From Brachypterus glaber (taxonomy: Eukaryota; Arthropoda; Insecta; Coleoptera; Kateretidae), in the NCBI GenBank assembly GCA_958510825.1, contig OY294054.1, positions 9,030,319 to 9,094,318 on the forward strand: 64,000 bases of DNA, in the 5' to 3' direction. The position numbers were made by a program, and so were the translations under genes. The stretch's first letter is position 1. Every line of letters begins with the position of its first letter. The notes below the pieces were generated by a model. That model was not told the DNA's origin and ran no database searches. It saw nothing but the letters and a program-made list of their open reading frames with translations. This document shows, one piece after another, positions 11,138 through 26,100 of this stretch.

Positions 11138-14100
11138 CTGTAACAAGAAAATCGAACTATTAAAAAATTCTAAAAATATACCTAATAGGTTGAAAAACTT
11201 AAAAACAGGAAAGCTAAAGTAAAGCTTAAGTATTTCTATTTGCGTTTTACAACGACACCCAAATGGGTATCATAATAAGCTTCACTGAATGAGCACTGAA
11301 CCATAGGAACTCTTTTGTTATTTAAAGGTCATAGTTGATTGTAAAAAGTTATTGCAAAAAGTCTCTAATTTAAATTTAATTTTGTATTGCTCCTATTACA
11401 AAGTAGTGACCAAGATATACAATTTCACTTCAGTGTACTTTTGCACCCAACAAATACGATTTTCCAATCAAAAACAAACTATCACATACTGAGAAATAAT
11501 TTCTTCAATCAAGTAGATATTATTTAGGTTACGTAAATAAGATTTATTTTCCTAAACAAAGAAATATAAAAAACATAAGGTGGACAGGGAAGACAATAGT
11601 ATATTACGCACCGAGTACGAGAACCTAGATTTTAGTGCACTGAAATGGTTTGCGTCGAGGTACGTATACTATTTTTCCTGCGACCTAACACCTAAACGTC
11701 CAAAAAACGCAAAATTATCTTAAAATTAATTTGTCAATTTGAGGTTGTGTGACATTTACTAATTTTTTGACAGCAGATATGTAAAATCAGCTGATTGTCG
11801 CTTTCCAACCATAGTCATAGGCAACGGGTGGGAAATAGGCACTAACTACTAACTAGGTCGTAGGAAAAAATATAAACTACCACCTTCGCAGGGAACGCAC
11901 ATAGTCTAAGATCTGGTGCCAATTTTTATTTTATTATTTTCTTCCGGATTTATTTTACATATGAGTTATTAATAGTTTAGGCATTGGTGCGGACTAATAA
12001 ATAATTCTGCAAAAGAAATTGTGACAAAGGGCACTTTAAGTATTTTTAATTTACATTTAAAATACTGCTGCCGCATCAAAACCCGCCATCTGCACAAAAA
12101 GTGTCGAATCAAAACCAGATTATCTGCACTTAAGTTAAGTAGCTTTGTATTAAGCAGGAAATAATAACATAACTGCAAATTCTGAGTTATAAAATGGGTC
12201 TTGGAGCTCTGTATTGCTTTTCCTGCTTAAGCTGAGGAAATGCCTTGGTTTGGACTTTTTAATAAATAAACTAAAAAATACAATATTTTTTCACAAAAAT
12301 TTTAAATTGGTGTATATAGGTGTTTTTAAAGTTGCTGAAATTGAATCTGATAAAAAATCTTTTGACGAAAATATTAAACACATACAAAAAAAAATTCGCC
12401 CCTCCCGGGTGGAGTTAGAACATTTTTATTATCATATTTACACTCAGCGACCTAAAAATACATATAAAAAAATTAACGAAAATATTGTAATGTTAATTTT
12501 TCCGGATCAAAAGCCGCCATCTGCATGTGCCGCATTAAAACCCGATCATCTTCAAAGCTTTTTAATTATCTAGTGATTTACAGCAAAATTTGATTTAAGT
12601 GATATTATGTATATTGTATGCTTATTACTGTCTATCAGAATCAAACACAATTTTAATTAATTTCTGTGCCGTTTAGAGGTTATTAGTTTTTGGCTTATAC
12701 TGAAAAATGTGATTTAGTCCATATGGCGGCTTTTGATCCGGCACTCCTCATATGTGTTACAGTACATTTAAATTAAGCTATTTCCAAATCACCAGTTTCT
12801 GGATCCGGTTTCTTTGGCTGCTAGAAGCCCCAAAACGGTGGTGAAATGAGGTACCCCAAAAATCTATTTTTAACTTTCTGAGTAAACCCACTAAGGCACC
12901 GTGTAACCATATGGACACAACCTAATTTAACTAATTAAAGTATGTTTGTTATAAACGTTAAATAAACATGTTGTTTTAGTATAGTCACTTAAATATAACA
13001 TTGTTTGGACTTTTATTTATTATTTTTAAACACAAAATAACTAGAAACTCTCCATCTGTAATTATCAATAACGAAGTCACACATCCTAAACCAGTCATAA
13101 AATATCTAGCAATACACTTTGACGCTAAGACTAATTTTAATCATCACACATCCATTACTAAAAGAAATATAACAGCCAGAGCCCAGCATTTTCGAAGCCT
13201 AACCTACAAACAACAAGGAGTCAGCAGCAAAACCGCAGCCCATATATATACAATGATATGCAGACCAATGTTGGATTATGTATCCTTACTCCTTATAAAT
13301 GCTAGAAAGCACGCATTAAAAAATATAGAAGTTGCCGAAACGAAGTGCTTAAGGAAAATTACAAAAATACGTCTCCCTCAAAACCCGCTCCATAACCCTC
13401 CCAATCAATACATGTACGAAAATCATTGAAATAGAACCCAACGACTGAAAGACAAATTTGCAGCATTTAGAAAAAATAGATGCACTTACACTAAACAGAA
13501 ACGCAAATAGAGTGAGATGTAGATTCCCAGAAAACACACTTAAAGAACTTATCCAAATTAACTAAATACGCCTACAATAAAATATTGTTTTTTTTTTCTT
13601 TTTTACTTTATCAAATAATTAGATTTATCAATAATTATTATTTTTTTTAAGATCTATTATATATTATGAATTTACAGACTGAAGGACCTTGGTCGATGGC
13701 CTTTTGTTGTAACTCTTTACTCAATAAAGTACATGTATTATTATTATACCATTGTTTCAACCCCTAAAGCTCCTGCGCAATTTATTAGCGCATATCGAAA
13801 GCAAATTTTTATTTTTTTAGAGTTTGGTGCAACAGGTGCTGATGCTTTGATGTTGATGATAAGTTTAGTACGTAATAAGGCGATTATTTCAAGGTAAAAA
13901 AACTTGAAATCTGAATAACTTAGTTAATAAACAATTATTTATTTCAGATATATTATGGCATAATGCTGCCAAATGGCCACAACCACATATATCACTTTTT
14001 TTATGTAAAATTGAATCATAGAACTCGACTTAGGTGATCATAATTAGCCACATATGTGAATATTATAGTAATTTGGTAATTATAGTCCTTATAAAAGTAC

Positions 14101-17100
14101 TAGCGAACCTTACAGGGTTAAACGCATTGCTTTTATTAGATTTAGCTTAAGTTATTTTCACAGTTATACACAATTATTCTGCAGGCCAAGGGGTAAAGTT
14201 CATTTGACATCTGTGAATTCTAAAAATGTTCATTTAATCAAAAGGTCAATTAATAATTTAGGTATCATAAACAATGAATAAATTTTAATTTTTAAAAAAT
14301 CTTAACATAGCAATTTTTAAAGTCTGTTTTTACCCCTTGGCCCGAAAATTATTGTGTATTACTATAAAAATAGCTTTATGTGAATGTAATAAACGTAATG
14401 TATACCTATAATCGGGAAAGTTAAAAAATAGATTTTAAGGGTACCTCATTTCCACAGCTTTTTGAGCTTCTAGAACTCAAAGGAATTTCCCTATTTCAAA
14501 CTTCCAGTACTTTTTATGATTTTTTTTACTTTATTCTAAAAAGAAAATATTGTGATCAAACGAAAAAAAAACGTTGCATGATTTATATAGAAACGTGTTT
14601 TTTAAAAACGATTTAAGGGTATTTCTGTACGAATCCATACCACCTTGGTGATTGAATGTCACGGATTTTCGTTGAATTTTTTTTATATTATCACCACTCT
14701 AATACTAAAAGCCTTATGCAAAAAAAAAGAATTAAAAAAAAAATTTTGGCTGAGATATGATTTTTTTTAAATTTTGTAATTTTTCAATTTTTGATGATAA
14801 AGAAAACAGCTTTATTTTCAATTTATTACTATAAGTCTGACAATTTTAATTTTTACGACAATGAGGAATTGTGCTGGAAATAGCTGTTTTACAAAAAAAG
14901 GCACATATTATTTTTTATATGTTTTTAATAATTTAGTTCAAATGCTTCATTTTAAGACAAAAACAAAATAATTAATTGTTGGTTTTTTTTCAAAAAAGGC
15001 GTAAATCCACAATTTTATTACTTTTTTATTTCTATATATTTTGTAGGCGTTTTTTTTTTGTTTTTTCTTTAACATCAAAAACTATTTTTATTTTTTTTTT
15101 AACACAATATGTTTTTTGGTTTTGTTTTTGATCTTAAAAATGCCTGAAAGTTGGTAAACTGTCAAAGAAACTTTTTTTTTGTTATAAATCTTTTTTTAAT
15201 TCGCAGCTCAGAGAAAAGTTTTCTATGCCGGGGATAAATCCTTAATAAAAATTAATTTAAAAAATATTAATTTATTGAACATACTAATTCTTTATTTACA
15301 ATTTATTTATGTCTTATTATTTAACTTTAATTATTATACAAAGCTTATCAAAATCTTTTAAATTTTTGTGAAGCGCATCCATCGCTAAAATATAATGAAC
15401 TATTTTTTTATTTGCTTGTATTCCAAAGTGACAGTGTTCGGTTAGAACTGTTAAGTTAAAAGTGACAATTTTGTTAACAGTTTGTCTTTTGTTTTACTTC
15501 GTTCCCTTTTGGAAAATTGTATAGCGGTTGTGCTTGAAAAAACAAAAACAAAATTTTGTTGGCCCCTTATCGAAAATTGTCAGATAACTGACAGAACCAA
15601 ATTAAAACTAATTTTACCTATTACTTTTACCTTTTGTAAATTGTAAATAAAGAATTAGTATGTTAAATAAATTAATATTTTTTAAATTAATTTTTATTAA
15701 GGATTTATGCCCGGCATAGAAAACTTTTCTCTGAGCTGCGAATTAAAAAAAGATTTATAACAAAAAAAAAGTTTCTTACTCTGACAGTTTACCAACTTTC
15801 AGGCATTTTTAAGATCAAAAACAAAACCAAAAAACATATTGTGTTAAAAAAAAAAATAAGTATAGTTTTTGATGTTAAAGACTTTATTTAACGTAAGCTT
15901 AAGTTTACACCAGAAAAAAAAAACGCCTACAAAATATATAGAAATAAAAAAGTAATAAAATTGTGGACTTAAGCCTTTTTTGAAAAAAACCAACAATTAA
16001 TTATTTTGTTTTTGTCTTAAAATGAAGCATTTGACCTAAACTATTAAAAACATATAAAAAATAATATGTGCCTTTTTTTGTAAAACAGCACAATTCCTCA
16101 TTGTCGTAAAAATTTAAAATGGCTAAAATATATAGTAAACCTAATTTGCCCAGAATAAATTTTAAGTCATTGAAAAAATGACACTTAGAAGTACATTTGA
16201 ACAAAATTTGAGAAAAATCGTAGGGGGGGCACTTTACGAAAAATCGGGTTAAACATAGTTATAAAAAAACGTAAAAAAATATTTTTGAAGAAGAAGAAGA
16301 AGAGCAGAAACCCACTATTAAAAAAAAATATAAAAAATTCAAGATTGTCATCTAAGTTTACATGGGTGCACCAAATTTCATCAAATTTGGATTAAAATTG
16401 TAAGACTTATAGTAATAAATTGAAAATAAAGCTGTTTTCTTTATCGTCAAAAATTGAAAAATTACAAAATTTTAAAAAAATCATATCTGAGCCAAAAATT
16501 TTTTTTTAATTCTTTTTTTTTGCATAAGGGTTTTAGTATTAAAGTGGTGATAATATAAAAAAAGTCCAAACGAAAATCCGTGACATTCAATCTCCAAGGT
16601 GGTATGGATTCGTACAGAAATACCCTTAAGAAAAAGCCATGATTTTCAAGAAAACATACTGTTGATTAGATTCCCTGATTTCCCTCATTTTTCAGAATTT
16701 TAACACCCTGTAAAAGTAATGCTGGCTCTTAATTATTTACTTGTGTTAGAAATATTTTTCTCAGTGTATAAATATTTTTGACCTCAAGCCAAAAAAAAAA
16801 CAAAAACATGTTTATAAGTTATGGAGACATAAGCAATTTTTAACAAATTGAAAAATTGTAATCTGTGTTTCTTAAGAAATAACAAATAATAATGTTACAT
16901 CTTTTGCATCACAGATATTTATCTGCTTCCAAACTACACCAATAATAATATAAAACATAAAATTGGTCCTTGGAGGAAGCCCCTGTATAAGAATTTTTTA
17001 TTATAACTTGAATAAAAGTCAATCATTTAAATTGCTTGCCGTGGGACATTTGACCTACTACAAAGCAACTAGCTAAATTCTGAACATTTGACCTACTAGA

Positions 17101-20100
17101 AAGCAACCGGTACCGGTAATCATCGTTGGTTATTTTCTTTAAAGAAAATAATCAACTATGAATACCGGTAATCATTGTTGGTAATTTTCTTTAAAGGAAA
17201 TAACCAACTATGAATACCGGTAATCATTGTTATTTTCTTTAAAGAAATTAACCAACTATGAATACTGGTAATCATTGTTATTTTCTTTAAAGAAAATAAC
17301 CAACTATAAATACCGGTAATCATTGTTGGTTATCTACTTTAAAGAAAATAACCAACTATGAATACCGGTAATCATTTTTGGTTATTTTCTTTTAAAGTAC
17401 AGTATTGTGCAAAAAGATAGCAACAAACAAAAGTTTAAAGTTATAATTTTACTATCAATATTTATTGTATGCAAGTTTATTCAGTACAGTATTTTTAATA
17501 GGTGTTTACAAAAATAATAAAATTTAAAATAAATGTTGGGATGTAAATAAAAAACTATGGGTTTTACAATTTTTATTGTGCATAAATATAGCAACAAGTA
17601 GATTTTTATTTTATATAATTAAAATTTATTTTGCCTGTTAAAAAGTTAATCTTGATTTAATTTGAATTATTTTAAAATGGTGCGTACAAAAACGGTGTCC
17701 CAGGGCATAAGAAAACTTGTTGTAGAGCAGTTTAGGGACGGCCTAAGGCAATGTGACATTCCAAAAAATTTAAAAGTTTATAAGTCAATAGTATATACAA
17801 TTATTAAGATCTTTCATGTTTCTGGGGATTGTGGCCCTGCACCTAAACCTGGTAAACCTAGAAAAACAACCCGAAGAATGGATCAGCTCTTGTTAAGTAT
17901 CTCAAAAGAACATCTATTTTTAACATCCACCCTCAATTTTGAGAAAATTGGAAAAAGCAGGTGGATCAAATATTAGTTTAAGTACTTTAAGAAAAAGCCT
18001 ACTTGCTGACTTATCTGCCCGTCGCCCTCCTTACTTTTGAAGAAGAACGTTAAGGCCCGACTTCATTTTGCAGAAACATAAACTGGTCTGTAAGTGTTTT
18101 TTAGCGACGAATCAAAGTATAATTTATTTATAAGGGGTGGAAAAGCGTATGTTAGGCGACCTAGTGGGAAAATATTCAATAAAAAGTATATTTGCCCTAC
18201 TATTAAACACAGAGAAGGCAACGTTTTAGTTCGGAGTTGTTTTCCCGCTCATGATATAAATGCTATACACAGAGTTATGGGTTAAATGGATCGTTTTAAG
18301 TAGAGATATTTTACTAACCCACTTAACCACTGCATGGATAACGTCATGTCAGTAACAGCAATTTTTCAACATGACAATGATCCGAAAAACATGCATCTCA
18401 GCTTGTTAAGAAATGGTTAGATCAGAATACTATAGAGAACTTGTGGCAGTATGTGGATATCAAAATTGGACATGGAAGAGCATGGGGTGGCACATGTGAA
18501 TCGTATACGATTACATGTGCCACTCATTTGCCACTCGTACCATGTAATGTAATGGTTAATTATTATTATTATATTACTTACAGAAATGCTGTACCTATTA
18601 AAGACACGTACTGGATAAATTTGTATACAATAAATATAAATAGTAAAATTATTACTTAAATTTTTTATTTCTTGCCATCTTTTTGCACAGTACTGTATGA
18701 ATAGCGGAAATTTACATTTAGTTTTTCACATTAACAAGATAAATACCAAACATTTACAAATTGAATGTAATTTTAAGGTATGTAAAAACGAAACTTACCT
18801 GATCGTCGTTGCGGAAACGTCTCTCTCCCTCGGGACGTTCACCACGTTCACGGTCACCACGTTCACGGTCACCACGCTCGCGGTCTCTGTCTCCTCTTCC
18901 AGCACCGCCGGCACCGCCGCCTCCACGGGGACCACCGCGACCTCCTCTCGGCCCGGACCTCTGTCCTCGGCCCCCTCGACCGCCGGCGCCGCCGCCCGGA
19001 CGTCGGCTATCGTTAAATTGAATGTCAATGTCCAATAAGTGTTTCTGTCTGCCTACGCGTTGGGGATACACGGATGCGTCGTACTCTTCGTCGTCCTCGT
19101 CCTGAGATAGCTGTAACAGAAGAGGATTCGTGAAACAAGCTGAATTCCAAAATAACCCGCCTACAAAAAAATTCACCAGCTCCATATACGGATAATTCCA
19201 TTATCGTAAGATGCATATTAAGCAACTCACCCCTTAAATTCAAGATAGCGGACAACCCTTACGCAAACCACCTGGTGAAAAACTAACAGGAGTGTTCTGT
19301 TACCATCCACTACTACCCTTTAAAATATCAGCACGTGTACATTTATTACAATTTACATTTATTATTTGACTGGACTAATGTTGAATGAGGAACATAAAAA
19401 GCACCAATAAAATACCTAAATTTAGTATCAAAGGGCTAATAGCCCTTTAAAAAGTTAAATTTTTGGTGGCACAAAATTTGCATTTTTTTAACGGTTGCTC
19501 CTACAGCGTTACACTATATAATTTTTTTTATGTATTTTTACTCATAGTCCAGTCAAATAACGAAAAATTCCTGTGTTAAATTGCAATAAATGTATACGGG
19601 CTGATATTTTAAAGGTTAGTAGTGGATAGTAACAGAACACTCCTGTTAGTTTTTCACCGGGTGATTTGCGTAAGGGATGTCCGCTATCTTAAATTTTAGG
19701 GGTGAGTGCGGTTATCTCGCTAAATATACATATATAACCAATTTTGTTAAGGAAAAAAATTACAATAAGTTTTGTTTGGGTCATTTTTTTATTATATTAG
19801 TAACAATCGAGTTATAAATTTTCAAATATGGCCATGTTGGGGGTAAAAATGTTTTTTGTTTTGAATTTTCAGCCAAATTATTCATCAGAGGATAAAAGTT
19901 GTTATGAGCAAACTTGTAGCTCTTGAAATTCCCTATAAGTTTTATATATTATGAATTTTTTCGTAAGTATTTCGTTACGGTTACAGTGGGCTGTGAAAGT
20001 CGAGTTGCGTCCTGTGTAACCGTACCAAAGTACCTATAAAAATTTATAACTTATAGATAATTTCAAGAGCTACAAGTTTGCTTATAAATTGGTTATATGC

Positions 20101-23100
20101 ATTTTTATCGTAAGATGCATATTTAGCGAGATAACCGCACTCACCCCTAAAATTTAAGATAGCGGACACCCCTTACGCAAATCACAAGGTGAAAAACTAA
20201 CAGGAGTTTTCTGTTACTATCCACTACCATTCTTTAAAATATCAGCCCGTGTACATTTATTGCAATTTAACATAGGAATTTTTCGTTATTTGACTGTACT
20301 ACATGTTCATCTTCGAAGGGCTCCCTAAGGGCTTATTTCCGGACATATATATGCTCCTGTGTTAGTTTTCCATGTTTCGTGATGTAGAATCATCCCAATT
20401 AATATATTCCATAAAACTGCATACACCGTGTATAGTTGACGCCACAAATATAAGAGATTTTTTTAGCAGCGAAAAGTTTTTCTGGCGCGTGTCAAGGTAT
20501 AGAGGGTTTGGATCAAGTTCTTAAAAACCACCTTAAATGGGACACAATATCTATAAAAGGTAGCCCAAAATTAAATCCACCCCTACACCCCCTCCCACAA
20601 CTTACCCCCAAACTTTATTTTTTCCTAATAGCACCCCCATATTTTTTCGATTGCTTTGGATAGACTTTGAGCCTGCAAATACAATGGTGTATTATACTTG
20701 CTATTTTTGAGTTTCACAAGTGGTAAAAAAGTTTAAAAACAAACCCCGGACCCCATCTATATTTAGACAGTGATTTTCTTGAAAACTAAAAGAGAGATAA
20801 TTAAGTTTCGCAAAAACCAGTGTAAATGAGAATACAAAAAGTAGCAAAAAATTAAGTCCACCCCTCAACCCCCTCCCAAAACTTAGTAATCTCCTTTAGT
20901 TTTCTTGGAAAAAATATATAAAAATATATCGGTTTTTATAGTTTTAACACTCGTATGACGTGTCACGTGAAACTTTTTTTGTTTTGGACAGATTTTGCGT
21001 TGAAAATTAAAAAGAAAAATTCAACAAACTAATTTCGCAAATGATCACTTGGGAAGCTACAGCGAAAATATTTAACTTTTTTCTTGTTTTTCAATGAAGA
21101 ATATCTTAGTATCAAAATTTTTTTAGGTACTCGAAATTGAGCCAATTTAACTGACATTGTTTTTTTTGCGAAAATTAGGGGGTAACAAAGGAAAAAGATT
21201 GTCCTTAAAAAAAAAGAATGTTTTTACGAAGAACCACCGTGATATCCGACCTCAGGCCAGAAAAGACACCCATGTTTGTCAGTTACAACTGAGATACAAT
21301 CAATTTTTAATCAACTAAAAAATTGTAATCTGTGTTTCTTAAGAAATAACAAATAATAATGTTACATCTTTTGCATCACAGATATTTATCTGCTTCCAAA
21401 CTACACCAATAATAATATGACACATAAAATTGGTCCTTGGAGGAAGCCCAAAAAAAAAGAATTTAATCGAAAAAAAAAAAAATATGGGGGTAACCAAAAA
21501 AAAAAAACGTAGGGGTTTACTGTTTAAAAGAAATCTTACTTCTAGTTCTGCCCGTTTTTTGCTCAGTTCAAACATTTTCTTCCATTGAGTCGGGTCCTCT
21601 CCTTCTCCGGCTTTTCGAATGTTGTATTGTGGCTTGGAGCGACCAGCGCGTTGTGCCTTCCATTCGTCCAGAGTCAACTCTTTCACTTCCTCCTCGGCGG
21701 GTACGGTCTCGGTTTCGGTAGTTTCGCCCTCTCTGATTTAAAACAAAAGAAAAATCATCACAAAAAAATACTACTGAAAAAAAAAATGTTTCTACTTTTT
21801 ACAGTAATTGTTTTTTTCGTATACCGGGTGTCCCAACTATTTACCCAGCGATTTTCTCGAAAACTAAAAGAGATAATCAAGTTCTTCGAAAACATCTTAA
21901 ATTAGACAACTTAAACTATCTTTTAACATATATTTGATACTTTCAGCTCTTAAAATGTGTGCATGGGGGGATTTTTTTTAAATGAAAAGGGGGGGGGGTG
22001 TCGTGTGATACATAATTTTAAGGCAAATAAAATTCTTTATTGGACTGTATATTTTTTAAATTTTTAAACAATTTTTTAAGGTTTTGATTTTTTAATTTTT
22101 TGTGCTAAAAAATGTGATTTTTTAAGTTTTTTTTTGTAAATTTTTATTTATGTCAATTAAAATTAGTTTAAAAGTATAATTTAAGTTTTTTCATCATGAA
22201 ATTGGTAATTTTTAAAAAATTGTTTGATTTTTTAGAGAAATTCTGACAAAAATACCCATTTTCAACCCTATTTTAAACCAAAAAAATTAAAAAATATATA
22301 GTTAAATGGAGAATTTTATAAGCTTTAAAATTATGTATCACACGACCCCCCTTGCCATTTAAAAACATGTCCCTCTATGCCCCCCTGTCCTCATTTCAAG
22401 AGCTGAAAGTATCAAATATATGCTAAAAGGTAGTTTAAGTTGTCTTATTTAAAGTGGTTTTCTCAGAACTTGATTATATCTTTTAGTTTACGAGAAAATC
22501 TCTGGGTAAATAGAGCTGGGACACCCGGTATGTTGTCGTGTCAATATTAAGCGAGTAATAATAGTTTTTGCCCCCTTATAGTCCAAATTTACTGTACAGT
22601 ACAAAAACGCAAAATAGAAAAAAACAAATGGGTTGTAGCTGTGGTTTAAATTAAATTTTAAATTGTATTTAATTAAGTCGAACGAATACGCTTGTACTTG
22701 CATGTGCTGTATAACTTTTTTCGGTTATTATACTTTTTTGGGTTATACTAAAATAGAAAATTATGGTTTATAAACGTAAGTGCGAACTTCTACAATAAAC
22801 TATTAAAGTGAAAGTCAAAAAACATTAACCGGATGTGCATAAACATTTTCAATAAAATGTCGCTACAATATAAATACTCAGGGGCCAATGCCAATGCCAG
22901 AAAAAGTCAGAGATCTCGTATTTGGTATTCATGCCAGGTGCAATCGGATTATTTATAAGTTTAAATTAAATTTTAAATTGTATTTAATTATGTCGAACAA
23001 ATACGCTTGTACTCGCATGTGCTGTATAACTTTTTTCGGTTATTATACTTTTTTGGGTTATACTAAGAACATTATTGTTTATAAACGTAATTGCGAACTT

Positions 23101-26100
23101 CTACAATAAACTATTAAAGTGCATAAACATTTTCAATAAAATTTCGCTACAATATAAATACTCAGGGGCCAATCCCAGACATTACAATTGCGCCTTTATT
23201 ACATTTAGCCCTATCCCTTTCGCTCCTGATATAAAATTAGTAGTAATTTCTCGGTTAAATGTGTTTTTTTATGTTTGCTATGCTTAAAAAATAAGAAAAA
23301 CATAAAAGATAACAAATAAAAACTCGATTTTGCTGGCTTTTGTTTCTATGCATTTTCAGGAGAGTCAAATTGATCTAAATTGAATTTACAAAATTATATG
23401 CGTATAAAAAAATCCATAAAAGTAGGTATTTTAAAATAGCAACAATCCTAAAAGATAAAGAAAAGAAAAAATAATGCCTTTTCGGGACGGGAAACGACCG
23501 GAGTTGCATAAATGTTTCTTTCCAGTCAGACGGAAAATGAATCGAGTTGCAACACGTTTGATGTTCCTCTGATTCCAAAAACAGCCCCTTTTCCTTGATA
23601 CGTTGCGAAAAAAAAAATACATTCAGCACTAATTAGTGTTAACACCATAATCTTCATTAAAAAGCAGAGATTGAACAAAGTAAATCTACTGCCAATCTTT
23701 TCCCGTCACGAAAAGGTTAAGCAGAGTACGTGACAATGGCGGATCGGCTATAAGAACAGGTCAGCAAGACCCCACGGATTCTTTCTATGTATTCTGCCTA
23801 GTTTGGACCCTCGATATTATATATCTTGATTATTGAGCCATTTTATGGGCTGTTGTTGTAGACTGAACCGTCCAAATACACTGGTCGACAAAAAAACATA
23901 TGCCTTCATTTTGTCTGATATATCATTTTCGATGTACTTTTTGATGCTGAACACGAAATTGACCTCCATTTGTTAAGTTTGGTTGGTTTTTTTCAACAAA
24001 CATTATACATCTATGTTTTTATAGATATCTTTAACGGTTCTCGAGAAAAGTTCAAAAAGTTAAACGTTTTTTAAACGCCTATTTCTCAGTTATTGCTAAA
24101 TATTTTAATTTGTTTAATAGCTTAATTTGTTCATTTTTTAATACTTATTATGTAAAAACGGATTTGAGATTGAGATATAAGGGAAAAATCACACTCTTAA
24201 AAAAATTTTTTAGGGTCGAAAACAACGATATTTTTTCGAAAAAAGCAGTAGAATTTATCTCAGAATCCCGAACCAAACTTAACAAATGGAGGTCAAATTC
24301 GTGTTCAGCATCAAATAGTACATCGAAAATTATGTATCAGACAAAAGGCATATGTTTTTTTTTGTTGACCAGTAATATCAGAAAGAAATATGCAAGTTTT
24401 TAACCAATCCTATTTTTTTATAACTGTTAACCGCTGGGGTGTTTTATCGAAGGACCTTTGTGACGTGAGGCAAAAGGGACTTACTTATATTGTTCCAGGT
24501 GTTCTACGCGAAATGTTATTTATTGGGTGTATTTTCCATAGCGTGATTCATTACGAATAAGTATTTTTATTTTTGTTCTTTGCAAGCGACAGTGGCGTGA
24601 GTATCGCGCCCCTGACGAATTTAACGTATTGCCCTGACCGTGCTGTTTTACTAACTCATTCAAATTACACTGAAATATCGCCTGAAGCCAGGTAGTACGT
24701 CATGCGCATGAAGATTTATATTTGTCCGCATAAGGGACTTATCAAAATCTACTATATACAGGATGAAAACTAAACATATACTCACTTTGCTTCTGGTTTG
24801 GATTCTCCTTCAGGTTTCTCGACTTCTCCCCAGCTTTGGTCAGCATCAGTATTAGGCCTGTCAGCTTCCCTAATAGAAAAAGTATTTATTAATCTTTTTG
24901 TATATATAAAATGTTAGCTCAAATTCTATAATACAAGCGTCAAACATTATATTACGTCACTGTGGCGTGATATGAACTACTGACAACGCATATTCAGTCA
25001 TATTAAACCATAAAATAAATTAACATTATATGACACAATGACGTGATATGCCGTCAGTTGGCAGCATGATGTAATATGCCGTTCTATGCCAACAGAAAGT
25101 GATAGGCCGTCATATGACACCATGACGTTATACGCCGTCATATAACACCAGGACGTGATATGCCGTCATATGTCATCCTGACGTAATATTCCGTCATATT
25201 GAACCATAAAATAAATTAACATTATATGACACAATGACGTGATATGCCGTCAGTTGATGTAATATGCCGTCCTATGCCAACAGGAAGTGATAGGCCGTCA
25301 TATGACACCATGACGTGATACGCCGTCATATAACACCAGGACGTAACATGCCGTCATATGTCATCCTGACGTGATATGACGTCATTCTAAAGCGGTTTGT
25401 CCCCAAAGCTATTTTTACACTTACTCAATGACGTCTTTGTGTGATCCCCAATTGTGTGAGCCAGCTCCCTCTCTCTTGTCCACTGGTTTCACTCCTCTGT
25501 AACCATGGCTGCATTCAGTATCACATTATTGATATAACATTCAATTGATTAGCGCTAATTATTTTAAGCGTTAATTAATCTATATATTATATGCTACGTT
25601 CTGCCTAGTTTTTTTGAGTGTTAATTTTATGGCGACGTTTCGTTTTCACTGAATAAGTTTTTGGGCGAAACGTGACAGATCCATGTCTAAACATGGTTCT
25701 ATCCCAGCTAGCAGGAGTGGTATTTTTAAATTTGTGTTCAGGTATAAGAAAAGATTGAAATTGCTTTTAAAGTTTCCAACTAATAAAAAGGTTAGCCCGA
25801 CCTAGGAGTTAAAAGATAGTATTTATAAAATGCTTGATTTTCAATATTTATAGAATGCTTGATTTTCAATATTTATAAAATGCTTGATTTTCAATACTTT
25901 GTAGCAGCACATAATGGTTTCGAAACAACATTTAGTGTGACTTGGTGTGACTTCAAAACTTATTATTTAGAGTACTGCGAATATTTTTAGAGTAAATTAA
26001 AAAAAAAAACATAATGCGTATGACGAAAAACGAATAATTTTTTTTTAACAACAAAATATGATATTCAAAAATTACGTAAAAAAAGCGAGAAAAAAGGTTT

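Larger units (their letters stand above)
17400..18695 (+). mobile_element. Tc1/mariner transposon, decayed
   Basis: 1296 bp, the standard size for Tc1-like elements. Ends CAGTATTGTGCAAAAAGAT and ATCTTTTTGCACAGTACTG, flanked by TA at 17398-17399 and 18696-18697. It holds a broken transposase on the plus strand and lies antisense to vig in the intron, ~100 bp from exon 7. Confidence 0.93.

Noticed and set aside
12214..12573. 119-codon frame
   Set aside because: Runs through dispersed repeat text also found at 32612-33165 and 12497-12752; no domain recognised.
18697..19255. Plus- and minus-strand open frames over vig exon 7 in other registers
   Set aside because: They exist because the RGG-coding exon is GC-rich and repetitive. 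Only the minus frame ending NDDQ links by phase to exons 6 and 8.
24975..25390. CRISPR array
   Set aside because: Short repeats are degenerate, without unique spacers of constant length, and the genome is eukaryotic.
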